Assembly: GCA_037138335.1 (NCBI GenBank)
Contig: JBAXIO010000019.1
Coordinates: forward strand, 1 to 64,000
Origin: CAIRDP01 sp037138335
Lineage (GTDB): Bacteria > Bacteroidota > Bacteroidia > Bacteroidales > FEN-979
Direction: 5' to 3'
Length of the DNA: 64,000 nt
The notes beneath the pieces were generated by a model. It was not told where the DNA came from and did not search any database. It saw nothing but the letters and a program-made list of their open reading frames with translations. Below, in pieces: positions 15,856 through 24,428 of the stretch. The translations under genes and the position numbers were made by a program. Numbering within the stretch: the first letter of the stretch is position 1; the number at the start of each line of letters is the position of its first letter.

Positions 15856-18096
15856 ATGATTTTTTCAGTTAAAAATTCAGGGATGGGCATTTGTGTGTTC
15901 ATCCTTTTTTTATTTACGTTAAACGCCCGTCCGCAGGGAATTGCCGGTCCCGTCAAATATACAGACCCTAAACTCCCTTTTGCCGAGAGGGTCAACGATC
16001 TTGTTTCCCGGCTGACACTACAGGAGAAAGTCCTCCAGATGCAGAACAGCGCGCCTGCCATTGAAAGGCTGGGCATCCCGGCTTACAACTGGTGGAGTGA
16101 ATGCCTGCATGGCGTCGCACGTAACGGCATTGCCACGGTTTTTCCCCAGGCTATAGGGATGGCTGCAACATGGGACCCCGGGTTGATCGGGCAAGAAGCT
16201 GATGTGGTTTCCACTGAAGCAAGGGCGAAATACTACGAATGTATTGCCCAGGGGAAACGAGGGATCTACCAGGGACTGACTTTCTGGTCGCCAAACATTA
16301 ATATTTTCAGGGATCCCCGCTGGGGACGGGGGCAGGAGACTTATGGTGAAGACCCGTTCCTGACAAGCCGCATCGGCATTGCTTTTGTGAAAGGCCTGCA
16401 GGGAAACGACCCCCGGTATTTCAAGGTCATTGCCACAGCCAAGCATTACGCCGTTCACAGCGGTCCGGAACCCGACAGGCACAGCTTTGACGCCTGGTGC
16501 AGCGAAAGGGACCTCTATGAAACTTACCTCCCCGCCTTCGAGGCCCTTGTGCGTTACGGGAAGGCATATTCGGTAATGGGAGCTTACAACCGCTTCTGGA
16601 ATGAACCCTGCACAGCAAGCGACCTCCTGCTGGATAAGATCCTCAGGAAGAAATGGGGATTCGGGGGTTATGTGACTTCCGACTGCGGGGCGATCTGGGA
16701 TATTTATAACGGGCATAAGCTTCAGCCCGATTCAGTCAGGGCATCCGTCCTGGGAGTGAAAGCCGGCTGCGACCTGACCTGCGGAGATGAATACGGCAGC
16801 CTGGTAAATGCTGTAAAGAAAGGCTACATAAGCGAGGCGGAGATCGACGTTTCGGTGAAACGCCTGTTTACCGCGAGGTTCCGCCTGGGGCTTTTCGATC
16901 CCGATTCACTTGTGCCGTATGCAAAAATCAGGCCCTCCGACAATAATACTCCCGATCATGACCGGCTTGCGCTGAAAGTGGCTGAAGAAAGCCTGGTCCT
17001 CCTCAAGAATGACAATCACACCCTCCCCTTCGGAAAAAAAATAAAACAGCTGGCTGTCATCGGGCCTTATGCCGACAGGCTTTCGGTGCTCCTGGGCAAT
17101 TACTGCGGGAAACCTTCAAATCCTGTTACCATCCTGAACGGCATCAGGGAAGCCGCCGGGACCAAAACCGAGGTGCTCTATGCGAAAGGCGTTGACGGAC
17201 TTGAAGATGCTGCAATCAACTCCCGGGAGAAACAAGTAAGTACTGTTCCTGAACCAACGGCTGCCGAACTGGAAGCCGCAGCTTTGCAGATAGCAGGTAA
17301 GGCCGATGCCGTTGTTTTTGTTGGCGGGATCTCCCCTTATCTTGAAGGAGAGGAAATGGATGTGAACATCCCAGGGTTCAGCGGAGGCGACCGCACAAGC
17401 CTCGACCTGCCTGCCAATCAAACGAGCATGTTAAAAAAACTGGCATTCCTGGGAAAACCGCTTATCCTCATCCTCACAAACGGCAGCGCACTGGCTGTAA
17501 AACGGGAAGCCGAACAGATACAGGCTATAGTAGAAGCATGGTATCCCGGACAACAGGGGGGCAAAGCTGTTGCCGAAGTGTTGTTTGGAAAATACAATCC
17601 TGCCGGGCGGTTACCCGTAACATTTTATAAGTCAGCGGATGACCTTCCTAAATTTACCGATTATTCCATGAAAGGCAGAACATACAAATATTTTATCGGG
17701 GAACCCATATGGCCTTTTGGTTTTGGGCTCAGCTATTCGAAATTCGCATACCTGGAAGCCGGTGTGGATAAACCGCAATATTCATCCGCCGACACCATAA
17801 ATCTTAAAGTAAAAGTGAGAAACGAAGGGCCGTTCGACGGGGACGAGGTGGTACAAGTCTATCTGCGGAAGAAGGATTCCCGTTTTGACAGGCCCCTGAA
17901 ATCCCTCTGCGGCTTTTTGCGTAAAAACATACTGAATGCTTCAACAGAGCTTTTTATCCTTAAAGTTGCGGTGAATGACTTTCGCTTGTTTGACCCCTCC
18001 CTGCAGGATTATACCGTTGAGCCCGGGGGATACGATTTACTTATAGGCCCTGATTCCTCAACTCCTTTGCTGACCGCCCATATCGAAGTTAAATAG
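15856..18096 (+). CDS. Exported family 3 glycoside hydrolase (beta-glucosidase/beta-xylosidase type), 746 aa
   Basis: Secreted or periplasmic enzyme that removes terminal beta-linked sugars from oligosaccharides. An N-terminal signal peptide (about 1-28) is followed by the GH3 N-domain with WWSECLHGVARNG, SPNINIFRDPRWGRGQETYGEDP and AKHYAVHSGPE. The nucleophile is most likely Asp276 in YVTSDCGAIWDI. The GH3 C-domain follows (about 380-610) and a fibronectin III-like end (GDEVVQVYLRKK). The WWSECLHG and SDCG motifs are typical of the xylosidase/arabinosidase branch. At 746 aa it lacks the inserted PA14 domain of longer relatives. A second exported glycosidase starts 1 nt after the stop, so they form an operon. 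Confidence 0.92.
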   Translation: MIFSVKNSGMGICVFILFLFTLNARPQGIAGPVKYTDPKLPFAERVNDLVSRLTLQEKVLQMQNSAPAIERLGIPAYNWWSECLHGVARNGIATVFPQAIGMAATWDPGLIGQEADVVSTEARAKYYECIAQGKRGIYQGLTFWSPNINIFRDPRWGRGQETYGEDPFLTSRIGIAFVKGLQGNDPRYFKVIATAKHYAVHSGPEPDRHSFDAWCSERDLYETYLPAFEALVRYGKAYSVMGAYNRFWNEPCTASDLLLDKILRKKWGFGGYVTSDCGAIWDIYNGHKLQPDSVRASVLGVKAGCDLTCGDEYGSLVNAVKKGYISEAEIDVSVKRLFTARFRLGLFDPDSLVPYAKIRPSDNNTPDHDRLALKVAEESLVLLKNDNHTLPFGKKIKQLAVIGPYADRLSVLLGNYCGKPSNPVTILNGIREAAGTKTEVLYAKGVDGLEDAAINSREKQVSTVPEPTAAELEAAALQIAGKADAVVFVGGISPYLEGEEMDVNIPGFSGGDRTSLDLPANQTSMLKKLAFLGKPLILILTNGSALAVKREAEQIQAIVEAWYPGQQGGKAVAEVLFGKYNPAGRLPVTFYKSADDLPKFTDYSMKGRTYKYFIGEPIWPFGFGLSYSKFAYLEAGVDKPQYSSADTINLKVKVRNEGPFDGDEVVQVYLRKKDSRFDRPLKSLCGFLRKNILNASTELFILKVAVNDFRLFDPSLQDYTVEPGGYDLLIGPDSSTPLLTAHIEVK

Positions 18097-18097
18097 T

Positions 18098-19471
18098 ATG
18101 AGCATGTTCACTCTGCCAGGGTTGCACAACCTGGTAAAACCGCTTTTTGCAGGCTTGCTGTTGCTGGGATCTGCGGCTTCGGCACAGACCGGTACAGAAT
18201 ATCCTCCCCCCGGGAAGCTCAGGGCCGATTCGCCGGCATACCTCTCAGTGCTCGAACGATGGGCCCTGGCAACAGGGAAATCCTCATACAAGAATGATAC
18301 TGGTCTGATCCTTGCCAATTCCCTCGCTGCAAAATGCATTTTTACTTTACTGAACAACCGCCAGGGACCTGCCGGGGGATTAAAACACGAAGGGGTGTAT
18401 CCATCGTACAAGGACTTTGCCGGGTTCTGGGCCTGGGACAGCTGGAAGCAGGCCTATGCCCTTGCCGGTATTGCCCCTGAACTTGCAAAGAACAATATTC
18501 GTGCTATGTTCGATTACCAGGATTCATCGGGGATGGTAGCCGATTGTATTTTCATCGACAGCACCGAAAACAATTACCGTGACACAAAACCTCCATTGGC
18601 AGCATGGGCCGTGGCGGAGATCTTCAGGCAAACCTCCGATACCTGTTTTGCAAGGGAAATGTTCGCCCGGCTGGTGAAATACCATCACTGGTGGTATAAA
18701 AACCGCGATCATGACCATAACGGTTTGTGCGAATACGGTTCAACCGACGGTACCCTGCAGGCGGCGCGCTGGGAAAGCGGATGGGATAATGCAGTGCGTT
18801 TCGACAGCGCCCGTATGGTGCAGAATAACTCATATGCCTGGAGCATGGACCAGGAAAGTGCAGACCTTAACTCGTATCTTTTTGTTGAAAAGCGCTGCCT
18901 TTCATCCCTCGCAACGGCCCTGGGCGAAACCGCCCTTGCCGAAACCCTGGATGAAGAAGCTATTACCTTGGGGAACCTGATCCGCACTATAATGTGGGAT
19001 GAAAGATCAGGATTTTTCTACGACATTCGCCTGACAACCAAACGAGCTGTCGTTGTGCCTGAACCGAACGGATGGATACCTCTGTGGGCAGGGATTGCAT
19101 CAGAGGAGCAGGCCCGGCGTATCCGCAACCGGATTATGAGCAGTGAGGAATTCAATACTTTTGTCCCGTTTCCCACTGTGGCTGCCGACAATCCGGGGTT
19201 TAACCCTGAAAAAGGTTACTGGCGGGGCCCGGTCTGGCTCGACCAGGCATACTTTGCCATCAAGGGCCTGATGAAATATGGATACGGTGAAGAAGCGGTG
19301 CTGCTCATGAATAAACTTTTCAGAAACTGCGAAGGCCTCTCCGATCCTGCCCGGCCCATAAGGGAAAACTACAACCCTCTTACAGGGCAAGGTATGAATG
19401 CTGAAAATTTCAGCTGGTCGGCCGCCCATGTTTTGATGATGATTTCAGAAGTAAATCCTCACCTCAGATAA
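18098..19471 (+). CDS. Exported GH63/GH37-like (alpha,alpha)6-barrel glycosidase, 457 aa
   Basis: A signal peptide (to about residue 30, ASA-QT) indicates export. The mature protein shows the trehalase/glucosidase barrel motifs: FWAWDSWKQAYALAG, ESGWDNAVRFD (candidate acid Asp230), GWIPLWAGIAS, YWRGPVWLDQAYFAIKGL and RENYNPLTG, then FSWSAAHVLM. These are shared by GH37 trehalases and GH63 alpha-glucosidases; the exact substrate (trehalose, mannosylglycerate, alpha-glucan end) cannot be assigned. It follows the GH3 gene by 1 nt, which suggests both act on the same glycan in the periplasm. No polysaccharide-utilisation SusCD genes are visible nearby. Confidence 0.85.
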   Translation: MSMFTLPGLHNLVKPLFAGLLLLGSAASAQTGTEYPPPGKLRADSPAYLSVLERWALATGKSSYKNDTGLILANSLAAKCIFTLLNNRQGPAGGLKHEGVYPSYKDFAGFWAWDSWKQAYALAGIAPELAKNNIRAMFDYQDSSGMVADCIFIDSTENNYRDTKPPLAAWAVAEIFRQTSDTCFAREMFARLVKYHHWWYKNRDHDHNGLCEYGSTDGTLQAARWESGWDNAVRFDSARMVQNNSYAWSMDQESADLNSYLFVEKRCLSSLATALGETALAETLDEEAITLGNLIRTIMWDERSGFFYDIRLTTKRAVVVPEPNGWIPLWAGIASEEQARRIRNRIMSSEEFNTFVPFPTVAADNPGFNPEKGYWRGPVWLDQAYFAIKGLMKYGYGEEAVLLMNKLFRNCEGLSDPARPIRENYNPLTGQGMNAENFSWSAAHVLMMISEVNPHLR

Positions 19472-19511
19472 TAAATATATAATAAATTAGTGATTGTAGT
19501 AAATAATGTTG

Positions 19512-19519
19512 TATCTTTG
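19512..19519 (+). promoter_or_regulatory. Bacteroidetes promoter TATCTTTG of the cold-shock gene
   Basis: TATCTTTGCA with an AT-rich upstream tract and a TTG at 19494-19496 that may be the -33 element. The leader is about 25 nt and AT-rich. Confidence 0.75.
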
Positions 19520-19545
19520 CACAAATTATTAAAAATTATAGTATT

Positions 19546-19737
19546 ATGAACAAAGGTGTTGTCAAATTCTTTAACAATAGTAAAGGATTTGGATTTATTA
19601 AAGACGAAGAGTCAAACAAAGAGTATTTTGTGCACGCATCAGGCCTTATTGATGAAATCAGGGAAAACGATGAAGTAACTTTCACTCTTCAGGAAGGAAA
19701 AAAAGGATTAAATGCAGTAAACGTTAAAATAGCTTAG
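19546..19737 (+). CDS. Cold-shock domain protein (CspA family), 63 aa
   Basis: Single cold-shock OB fold that binds single-stranded RNA/DNA and melts RNA structure. RNP1 KGFGFI and RNP2 YFVHASG are intact, and the opening MNKGVVKFFNNSKGFGFI is typical of the family. Length is at the short end of the normal 63-70 aa. It has its own strong promoter and a strong terminator, so it is monocistronic. Confidence 0.96.
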   Translation: MNKGVVKFFNNSKGFGFIKDEESNKEYFVHASGLIDEIRENDEVTFTLQEGKKGLNAVNVKIA

Positions 19738-19767
19738 GCTATACCGTTTGCTATATTTACAGATCTT

Positions 19768-19811
19768 GAGGCTGTCCCATAAGGGATGGCCTCTTTCTTT
19801 TTTATTTGGTC
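19768..19811 (+). terminator. Intrinsic terminator of the cold-shock gene
   Basis: Stem GAGGC-TG-TCCC / GGGA-TG-GCCTC with loop ATAA, followed by a T-rich run (TTTCTTTTTT). Confidence 0.85.
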
Positions 19812-19911
19812 CCGTGATGGAATTTCCCGGGAATATTTAAAATAAATCCCTGAAAATAAAGCAAATGACGCAAAAAATGTGTATCTTGTAGCAAATATTA
19901 AAAATTCCCCA

Positions 19912-20130
19912 TTGAAAAATACCAAAAACAGGAAAAATGATGTGCTGGCCAACCGGCTGAGCCTGACAAACCACCGGCTCAATGTACCTCATTTAAAGCT
20001 GGAAACCGGATCGGTTCATGATAAATTCCCTATTGTGCTGGACGGTGGAAGAACGGTGATTTTTATCACCGATAAGAGTAAAGAAGCTGAGATCAGGCAG
20101 AGATACGCAATGCGCGGGCAACAGATGTAG
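19912..20130 (+). CDS. Small hypothetical basic protein, 72 aa
   Basis: No recognised family. The frame is open from an upstream GTG (19879), but a promoter-like TATCTTGT lies across that point, so I prefer the TTG giving MKNTKNRKNDVLANRL. The C-terminal half KFPIVLDGGRTVIFITDKSKEAE looks like a small beta-alpha unit, and the ending is RYAMRGQQM. No signal peptide or membrane segment. Codon use resembles neighbours, which is the main support for it being a gene. Confidence 0.45.
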   Translation: MKNTKNRKNDVLANRLSLTNHRLNVPHLKLETGSVHDKFPIVLDGGRTVIFITDKSKEAEIRQRYAMRGQQM

Positions 20131-20176
20131 GTTTACTTCTGGCCTTTATAAGTTAAACTAAGGCAAGGGCAGCTAT

Positions 20177-20491
20177 TTAATTGTTAAGGGCTCCGTTATC
20201 AATCCAGCATACAACGCTGTTCTTCTGTGCTGTCGACAATGAACTGCCCTGGGGCATGCTCCCGTCGACAATAGTACTTTTTATCGCAGCTTTATCTGCT
20301 GTTATCCCCGAATAATTGGAATATTTCGAATGACATCCCACGCAGGAGCTTTGGATTACTGGCAGCACATTGCTGCTAAAGGATTTTGCAGCGCCGCTGC
20401 AATCGGGGGTGTAAGCCGGGCTGGTGGAACTCTTTTTGCAGGAAACCATCAGGAGGGAAAAAACAAGCAAACCAAACACTGCGTTCTTCAT
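20177..20491 (-). CDS. Small lipoprotein with a c-type haem motif, 104 aa
   Basis: SPII signal peptide with lipobox LLMVSC (Cys18) anchors it to a membrane facing the periplasm. A single CVGCH motif near residue 50 can attach haem c, and Met residues downstream (DGSMPQGSSL) could give the axial ligand, so it resembles a minimal monohaem cytochrome c domain (PVIQSSCVGCHSK ... GSMPQ ... CWIDNGALNN). The partner is unknown. It is divergent from the exported carbonic anhydrase. Confidence 0.8.
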   Translation of the reverse strand: MKNAVFGLLVFSLLMVSCKKSSTSPAYTPDCSGAAKSFSSNVLPVIQSSCVGCHSKYSNYSGITADKAAIKSTIVDGSMPQGSSLSTAQKNSVVCWIDNGALNN

Positions 20492-20635
20492 TATTTCAAT
20501 TTGTTTTGTGACAATTACATCAAAAACGAAACTATTCAGTTAAAAGTATCCGTTTAAGGTCATTCCCCGAAAACCCCGGATATCTTCCACGGTTTTAGGA
20601 AACTGTTAAAAAGTGGTTTTTCGCATTTTTATGTT

Positions 20636-20643
20636 TAAATTTG
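20636..20643 (+). promoter_or_regulatory. Bacteroidetes -7 box TAAATTTG for the carbonic anhydrase
   Basis: Exact TAnnTTTG match about 40 nt before the ATG, preceded by an AT-rich tract. Confidence 0.55.
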
Positions 20644-20682
20644 TTAAAGAAAGAAAATTGGTGAAAGCATATTTACTGAATT

Positions 20683-21360
20683 ATGAAAACCCGAAAAATT
20701 TATCTTCCTTTTATCCTGGTTTGTTTTCTCACAAGCTGTTTCACCGGTTTCAACCTTGTGTCGGGGCAGGACGGGGATGTGGGGAAAATCAAAGCTGCAG
20801 AAGCGAAACGCTTGCTTGCAGAGGGTAATACCAGGTTCGTTTCAGGAAGAACCTTACACCCCCGTCAGGATGCTGTCAGGCGAAAAGAACTTGCCAATGG
20901 CCAGCATCCCTTTGCTGTCATACTGGGGTGTTCAGATTCGCGCATAAGCCCTGAAATCCTTTTTGACCAGGGGTTGGGCGATCTTTTCGTTGCAAGGGAA
21001 GCCGGTAATATTACCGATGAACATACTATCGGCAGCATCGAATATGCGATTGAACACCTTCATGTTTCGCTGGTTGTAGTACTCGGGCATGAGAAATGCG
21101 GCGCTATCGCTGCCGCACGCGATACTGCGGTCACCGCCGGTCATATAAAATCCATCATGGATGCACTCGGGCCGGCCGTTAAAGCCACCAGAGGACAAGA
21201 TGCCGAAGCCACATGCAGGGCCAATATCAGGAACAATGTAGTTGCCCTGAGAACTTCTGAACCTCTGTTAAAACACCTTGCCGACCGTGGCGAGTTACTC
21301 ATTCTGGGGGCCTACTATGAACTCAACACCGGTATCGTTACATTCCTTGATGTGAAATGA
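20683..21360 (+). CDS. Exported beta-class carbonic anhydrase, 225 aa
   Basis: Interconverts CO2 and bicarbonate. Zinc ligands are visible: Cys83 and Asp85 in GCSDSR, His136 and Cys139 in GHEKCGA, with the Asp-Arg dyad D85-R87. The N-terminus is a hydrophobic export signal (about 1-29); FLTSC could be a lipobox, otherwise cleavage is near VSGQ. Most beta enzymes are cytoplasmic, so export places this one in the periplasm. It has a promoter of its own and no co-directional neighbour within 150 nt. Confidence 0.93.
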   Translation: MKTRKIYLPFILVCFLTSCFTGFNLVSGQDGDVGKIKAAEAKRLLAEGNTRFVSGRTLHPRQDAVRRKELANGQHPFAVILGCSDSRISPEILFDQGLGDLFVAREAGNITDEHTIGSIEYAIEHLHVSLVVVLGHEKCGAIAAARDTAVTAGHIKSIMDALGPAVKATRGQDAEATCRANIRNNVVALRTSEPLLKHLADRGELLILGAYYELNTGIVTFLDVK

Positions 21361-21524
21361 GGTTTGTTTTCACCTCCTTTATTTCAATTTTCAAGATGCA
21401 GGAACTCACAAGCCGTCCCGGAACAGCAGGAGGTTTCGATTATTCCAGGCGTATAATATTTTATCTTTCGTTATGGTGATAATCATTAATTGCCTTAACT
21501 TTACTATTTGAAAATGAGGCAGGA

Positions 21525-23120
21525 ATGAATTATCAGGCCAGAACGAGAGCAGAACTCATTGATGAGTTGCGTTTATTGCAAAAAGAGCATGATGACCTGA
21601 AATCATCATATGAAAAAGAAATTCTTGAATTGCAAAACAGGGAAGGACTGTATCTTACCATCCTTAATGCCTCTCCCGACGATGTCACGGTAACCGATTT
21701 AAAGGGAAAGATCCTGCTGGTTTCGGATTCTGCATTGCATTTGTTTAAAATAGCCCGCAGGGAAGATGTGCTGGGGCGTTCGATGATGGAATATCTTGAC
21801 CCTGCCGATCGGGAACGTGCCATGTCGAATTTTCTGAATTTGTTCCAGGGGATAGGCTTGGTGCCAACAGAATACAGGGGCCTGAGAACCGATGGAAGCA
21901 CCTTTGATATAGAAGTAAATGGTGAATTTGTGCGGGATGCCAAAGGGGATCCTGCAAATGTGATATTTGTTGTTCGGGACATCAGCGAACGCAAAGATGC
22001 AGAAAAGACCCTGAAAAAATCCCAGATGCTTTTGAAGTCCAGCATCGAAAGTCAGAAGGACACATTCTTTTTTAGTATTGACAGGAATTACAAATACCTT
22101 CTTTTCAATAAAGTCCATGCAGATTTAATGAAACTCTTTAATGACAGCGATATTAAAGAAGGGATGAATTTCCTGGAATGCATCAGCTCGGATGAAGCCA
22201 GAAAAGCTGCTAAACAAGATTATGATCGTGTTTTTCGAGGGGAATCCTTTTCATCTTTAGGTATATTCAAAGATGCCGAGCCTGTTTATTATGAAGGTTT
22301 TTTTAATCCGATTTTAAATGAGAACAATGAGGTGATAGGCGCCTCAACTTTGGGAAGGGATATCACCGGGAGAAAGCAGCAGGAAGAAGTAATCAAACAA
22401 AAAAATTCAGCACTGCATTTGCTTAATGCCGAAAAAGACAAATTCCTGTCCATACTTGCCCACGACCTGCGAAGCCCTTTCAGCAGCCTTCTTGGTTTTG
22501 CCCAGATGATGGAAGAGGATCTCCCGACCATGGCACCAGACCAGGTTCAAAAGATTGCAGGGAGTATCAGGAGGTCTGCGACCAATCTTTTCATATTGCT
22601 CGAAAACCTTTTAGAATGGTCGCGATTGCAGAGAGGTGTAATATCTTTTAACCCATCATCATTTTTATTGAAGCCCTGGCTTCCTGAGAATATGGTGCTG
22701 GCTGAGGAAGCGGCAAAGAAAAAAGACATTACCATACATTATGAGATCCCTGATGATTTGCCGGTATACGCAGATGAGAAAATGCTGGGCGGACTGTTTC
22801 GCAATTTAGCTTCCAATGCCGTTAAGTTCACACCTAAAGGCGGGCAGGTTTGTGTTGCTGCAAAACTTAGGCCGGACGGATGGGTTGAGATTTTTGTTCA
22901 GGATTCGGGTATTGGGATGAGTAAAGAAATGATTGCCGACGTATTCCGGCTTGATAAAGATACCCGGCGAAAGGGAACTGATAAAGAACCAAGTACCGGC
23001 CTGGGGTTAATAATCTGCAAGGAATTTGTCGAAAAACACTGCGGTAAACTCTGGATCGAAAGCGAGGCAGGAAAAGGAAGTACGTTTTATTTTAGCCTGC
23101 CTGATAAAAAAGATTCATAG
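21525..23120 (+). CDS. Soluble PAS-PAS histidine kinase, 531 aa
   Basis: A short N-terminal coiled coil (ELIDELRLLQKEHDDLKSSY) leads to PAS 1 (about 42-160, ending VVRDISERKDAEK) and PAS 2 (about 165-290, ending TLGRDITGRKQQ). HisKA follows with phospho-His in ILAHDLRSPFSSLLGF, then HATPase with NLASNAVKFT, DSGIGM and GLGLIICKEF. No membrane segment and no receiver, so the partner response regulator lies elsewhere. A TATCTTTC sequence upstream is close to but not a full promoter match. Signal unknown. Confidence 0.92.
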   Translation: MNYQARTRAELIDELRLLQKEHDDLKSSYEKEILELQNREGLYLTILNASPDDVTVTDLKGKILLVSDSALHLFKIARREDVLGRSMMEYLDPADRERAMSNFLNLFQGIGLVPTEYRGLRTDGSTFDIEVNGEFVRDAKGDPANVIFVVRDISERKDAEKTLKKSQMLLKSSIESQKDTFFFSIDRNYKYLLFNKVHADLMKLFNDSDIKEGMNFLECISSDEARKAAKQDYDRVFRGESFSSLGIFKDAEPVYYEGFFNPILNENNEVIGASTLGRDITGRKQQEEVIKQKNSALHLLNAEKDKFLSILAHDLRSPFSSLLGFAQMMEEDLPTMAPDQVQKIAGSIRRSATNLFILLENLLEWSRLQRGVISFNPSSFLLKPWLPENMVLAEEAAKKKDITIHYEIPDDLPVYADEKMLGGLFRNLASNAVKFTPKGGQVCVAAKLRPDGWVEIFVQDSGIGMSKEMIADVFRLDKDTRRKGTDKEPSTGLGLIICKEFVEKHCGKLWIESEAGKGSTFYFSLPDKKDS

Positions 23121-23352
23121 TTCAGCATTTCTGTAAGCAATTAAACCTCAATAACGGGCCGGGCTGAATTGAATGGAAAAACCCAGCTCGTGGCCGTCTG
23201 GTGAAAAGAAAGGGGTACAATGATTATTGTGTGGGGCCTTTCCTGAACCCTGATTTACTTTCAAAGGAATAGTAGACTGGAGGTGCTTCTTGACGGGGGA
23301 TTAGTCCTGATGGTTCAGGGTAGTTCCATATCAATTCCGGCACAAATAGGCG
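23121..23352. other. Intergenic stretch with no supported gene
   Basis: I find no promoter, repeat or complete reading frame here. A stopped-off minus-strand frame of about 50 codons (ending at 23148, ...FSPARY) reads like protein but lacks a start, so it may be a gene remnant next to the tRNA or chance. Confidence 0.4.
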
Positions 23353-23388
23353 TAAAAAAGCCCCGAAACATTGCTGAATCAGGGCTTT
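23353..23388 (-). terminator. Terminator downstream of tRNA-Phe
   Basis: On the minus strand AAAGCCC and GGGGCTTT pair around a 17-nt loop, followed by six Ts. It lies 16 nt past the tRNA 3' end. Confidence 0.7.
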
Positions 23389-23403
23389 AGGGTGATTTGG
23401 CAG

Positions 23404-23476
<73 letters not shown>

Positions 23477-23502
23477 ATCTCCCTATTTTGAGAATGGGAG
23501 TG

Positions 23503-23510
23503 CAAAAATA
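23503..23510 (-). promoter_or_regulatory. Bacteroidetes -7 box TATTTTTG for tRNA-Phe
   Basis: Exact TAnnTTTG match 27 nt before the tRNA 5' end on the minus strand. Confidence 0.55.
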
Positions 23511-23620
23511 GGAAGTTTTTTTAAATTTCCAATACCTTTGTAAGGATTTACGATTTGACGTCCGTTTGAAGAAGAACGATTTATTATTGTTCCTTCCTGA
23601 ATCGTAAATGAATTCGTAAT

Positions 23621-23687
23621 TCTAATTATTCGCATTATTGTCAATGTTATTTGTGCTCATTTCGGCTTCGCCGAACGTAAATCGTAA
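23621..23687. repeat. 67-bp interspersed repeat, copy A
   Basis: About 59 of 67 positions match copy B at 26337-26403, including the identical core GCTCATTTCGGCTTCGCC and ACGTAAATCGTAA. It is preceded by TACGAAT-type heptamers (TCGTAAATGAATTCGTAAT) and ends 6 nt before the coaX start codon. Confidence 0.85.
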
Positions 23688-23693
23688 ATAAAA

Positions 23694-24428
23694 GTGTACC
23701 TCGTCATTGATCTTGGAAATACCAATAAAAAACTTGCCGTCTTCAGCAAGGGCAGGCTGAAAGACATCAGGATGCTGCCTGAGATTAGTCTCCCGGCAGT
23801 CAGATCCCTGGTACAGGAATATCCGCAGATAACACATTGCATCCTTTCATCGGTAACGTCTTATCCGCCTTCAGTAAAAAAATTCCTGGACAAGAGATTC
23901 GGCCTGCTTGAGCTTGACGAGCATACGCCCCTGCCTGTCAGGAACCTTTATAAAACCCCGGGAACTCTTGGCAAAGACAGGCTGGCTGCAGCTGTTGCCG
24001 GGCACCTGCGCTTTCCCGGATATCCTGTACTGGTTATCACTGCCGGATCGTGTATTACCTGTGACTTCGTTAATTCCCGGGGAGAATACCTGGGAGGCAG
24101 TATTTCCCCGGGAATTCAGATGAGATTCAGGGCCCTGAATACTTTTACCGGCAAATTACCGTTGATATCAGGTAAGAAAAGTGCCGATCTTACAGGGACC
24201 ACAACAAATGAATCCATTTTATCGGGTGTGATCAACGGTACACTGGCCGAATTGGATGGGATAATCTGCCAATATCTTCAGAAAAACAGGAAGTTAAAGG
24301 TGATCCTTAGCGGAGGTGATCTTAAATATTTTGATAAGCGGTTAAAAAGTAAGACCTTTGCAGTCCCAAATATAGTAATAGAAGGCTTATATCAAATACT
24401 TGAACTGAATGCCGGAACGAATGACTAA
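23694..24428 (+). CDS. coaX: Type III pantothenate kinase (CoaX) with altered catalytic motif, 244 aa
   Basis: Phosphorylates pantothenate in the first step of coenzyme A synthesis. ASKHA-fold motifs: DLGNTNKKLAVF near the start, TPGTLGKDRLAAAVAG near 88-103 and GGSISPGIQMR near 134-144. The motif that usually reads DAGT (Asp acting as catalytic base) reads TAGS here, Thr116 to Ser119 in VITAGSCITCDF. Activity may therefore be reduced or depend on another residue. Start codon is GTG, immediately after a 67-bp interspersed repeat. Its stop overlaps the next gene by 8 nt, and the two may form an operon with the lptC-like gene. Confidence 0.85.
   Translation: MYLVIDLGNTNKKLAVFSKGRLKDIRMLPEISLPAVRSLVQEYPQITHCILSSVTSYPPSVKKFLDKRFGLLELDEHTPLPVRNLYKTPGTLGKDRLAAAVAGHLRFPGYPVLVITAGSCITCDFVNSRGEYLGGSISPGIQMRFRALNTFTGKLPLISGKKSADLTGTTTNESILSGVINGTLAELDGIICQYLQKNRKLKVILSGGDLKYFDKRLKSKTFAVPNIVIEGLYQILELNAGTND

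Noticed and set aside
23148..23305. Minus-strand frame of about 50 codons ending ...ELGFSIQFSPARY near tRNA-Phe
   Set aside because: Looks protein-like but has no start codon, follows an in-frame TAA and matches no family I know, so I did not call a gene.
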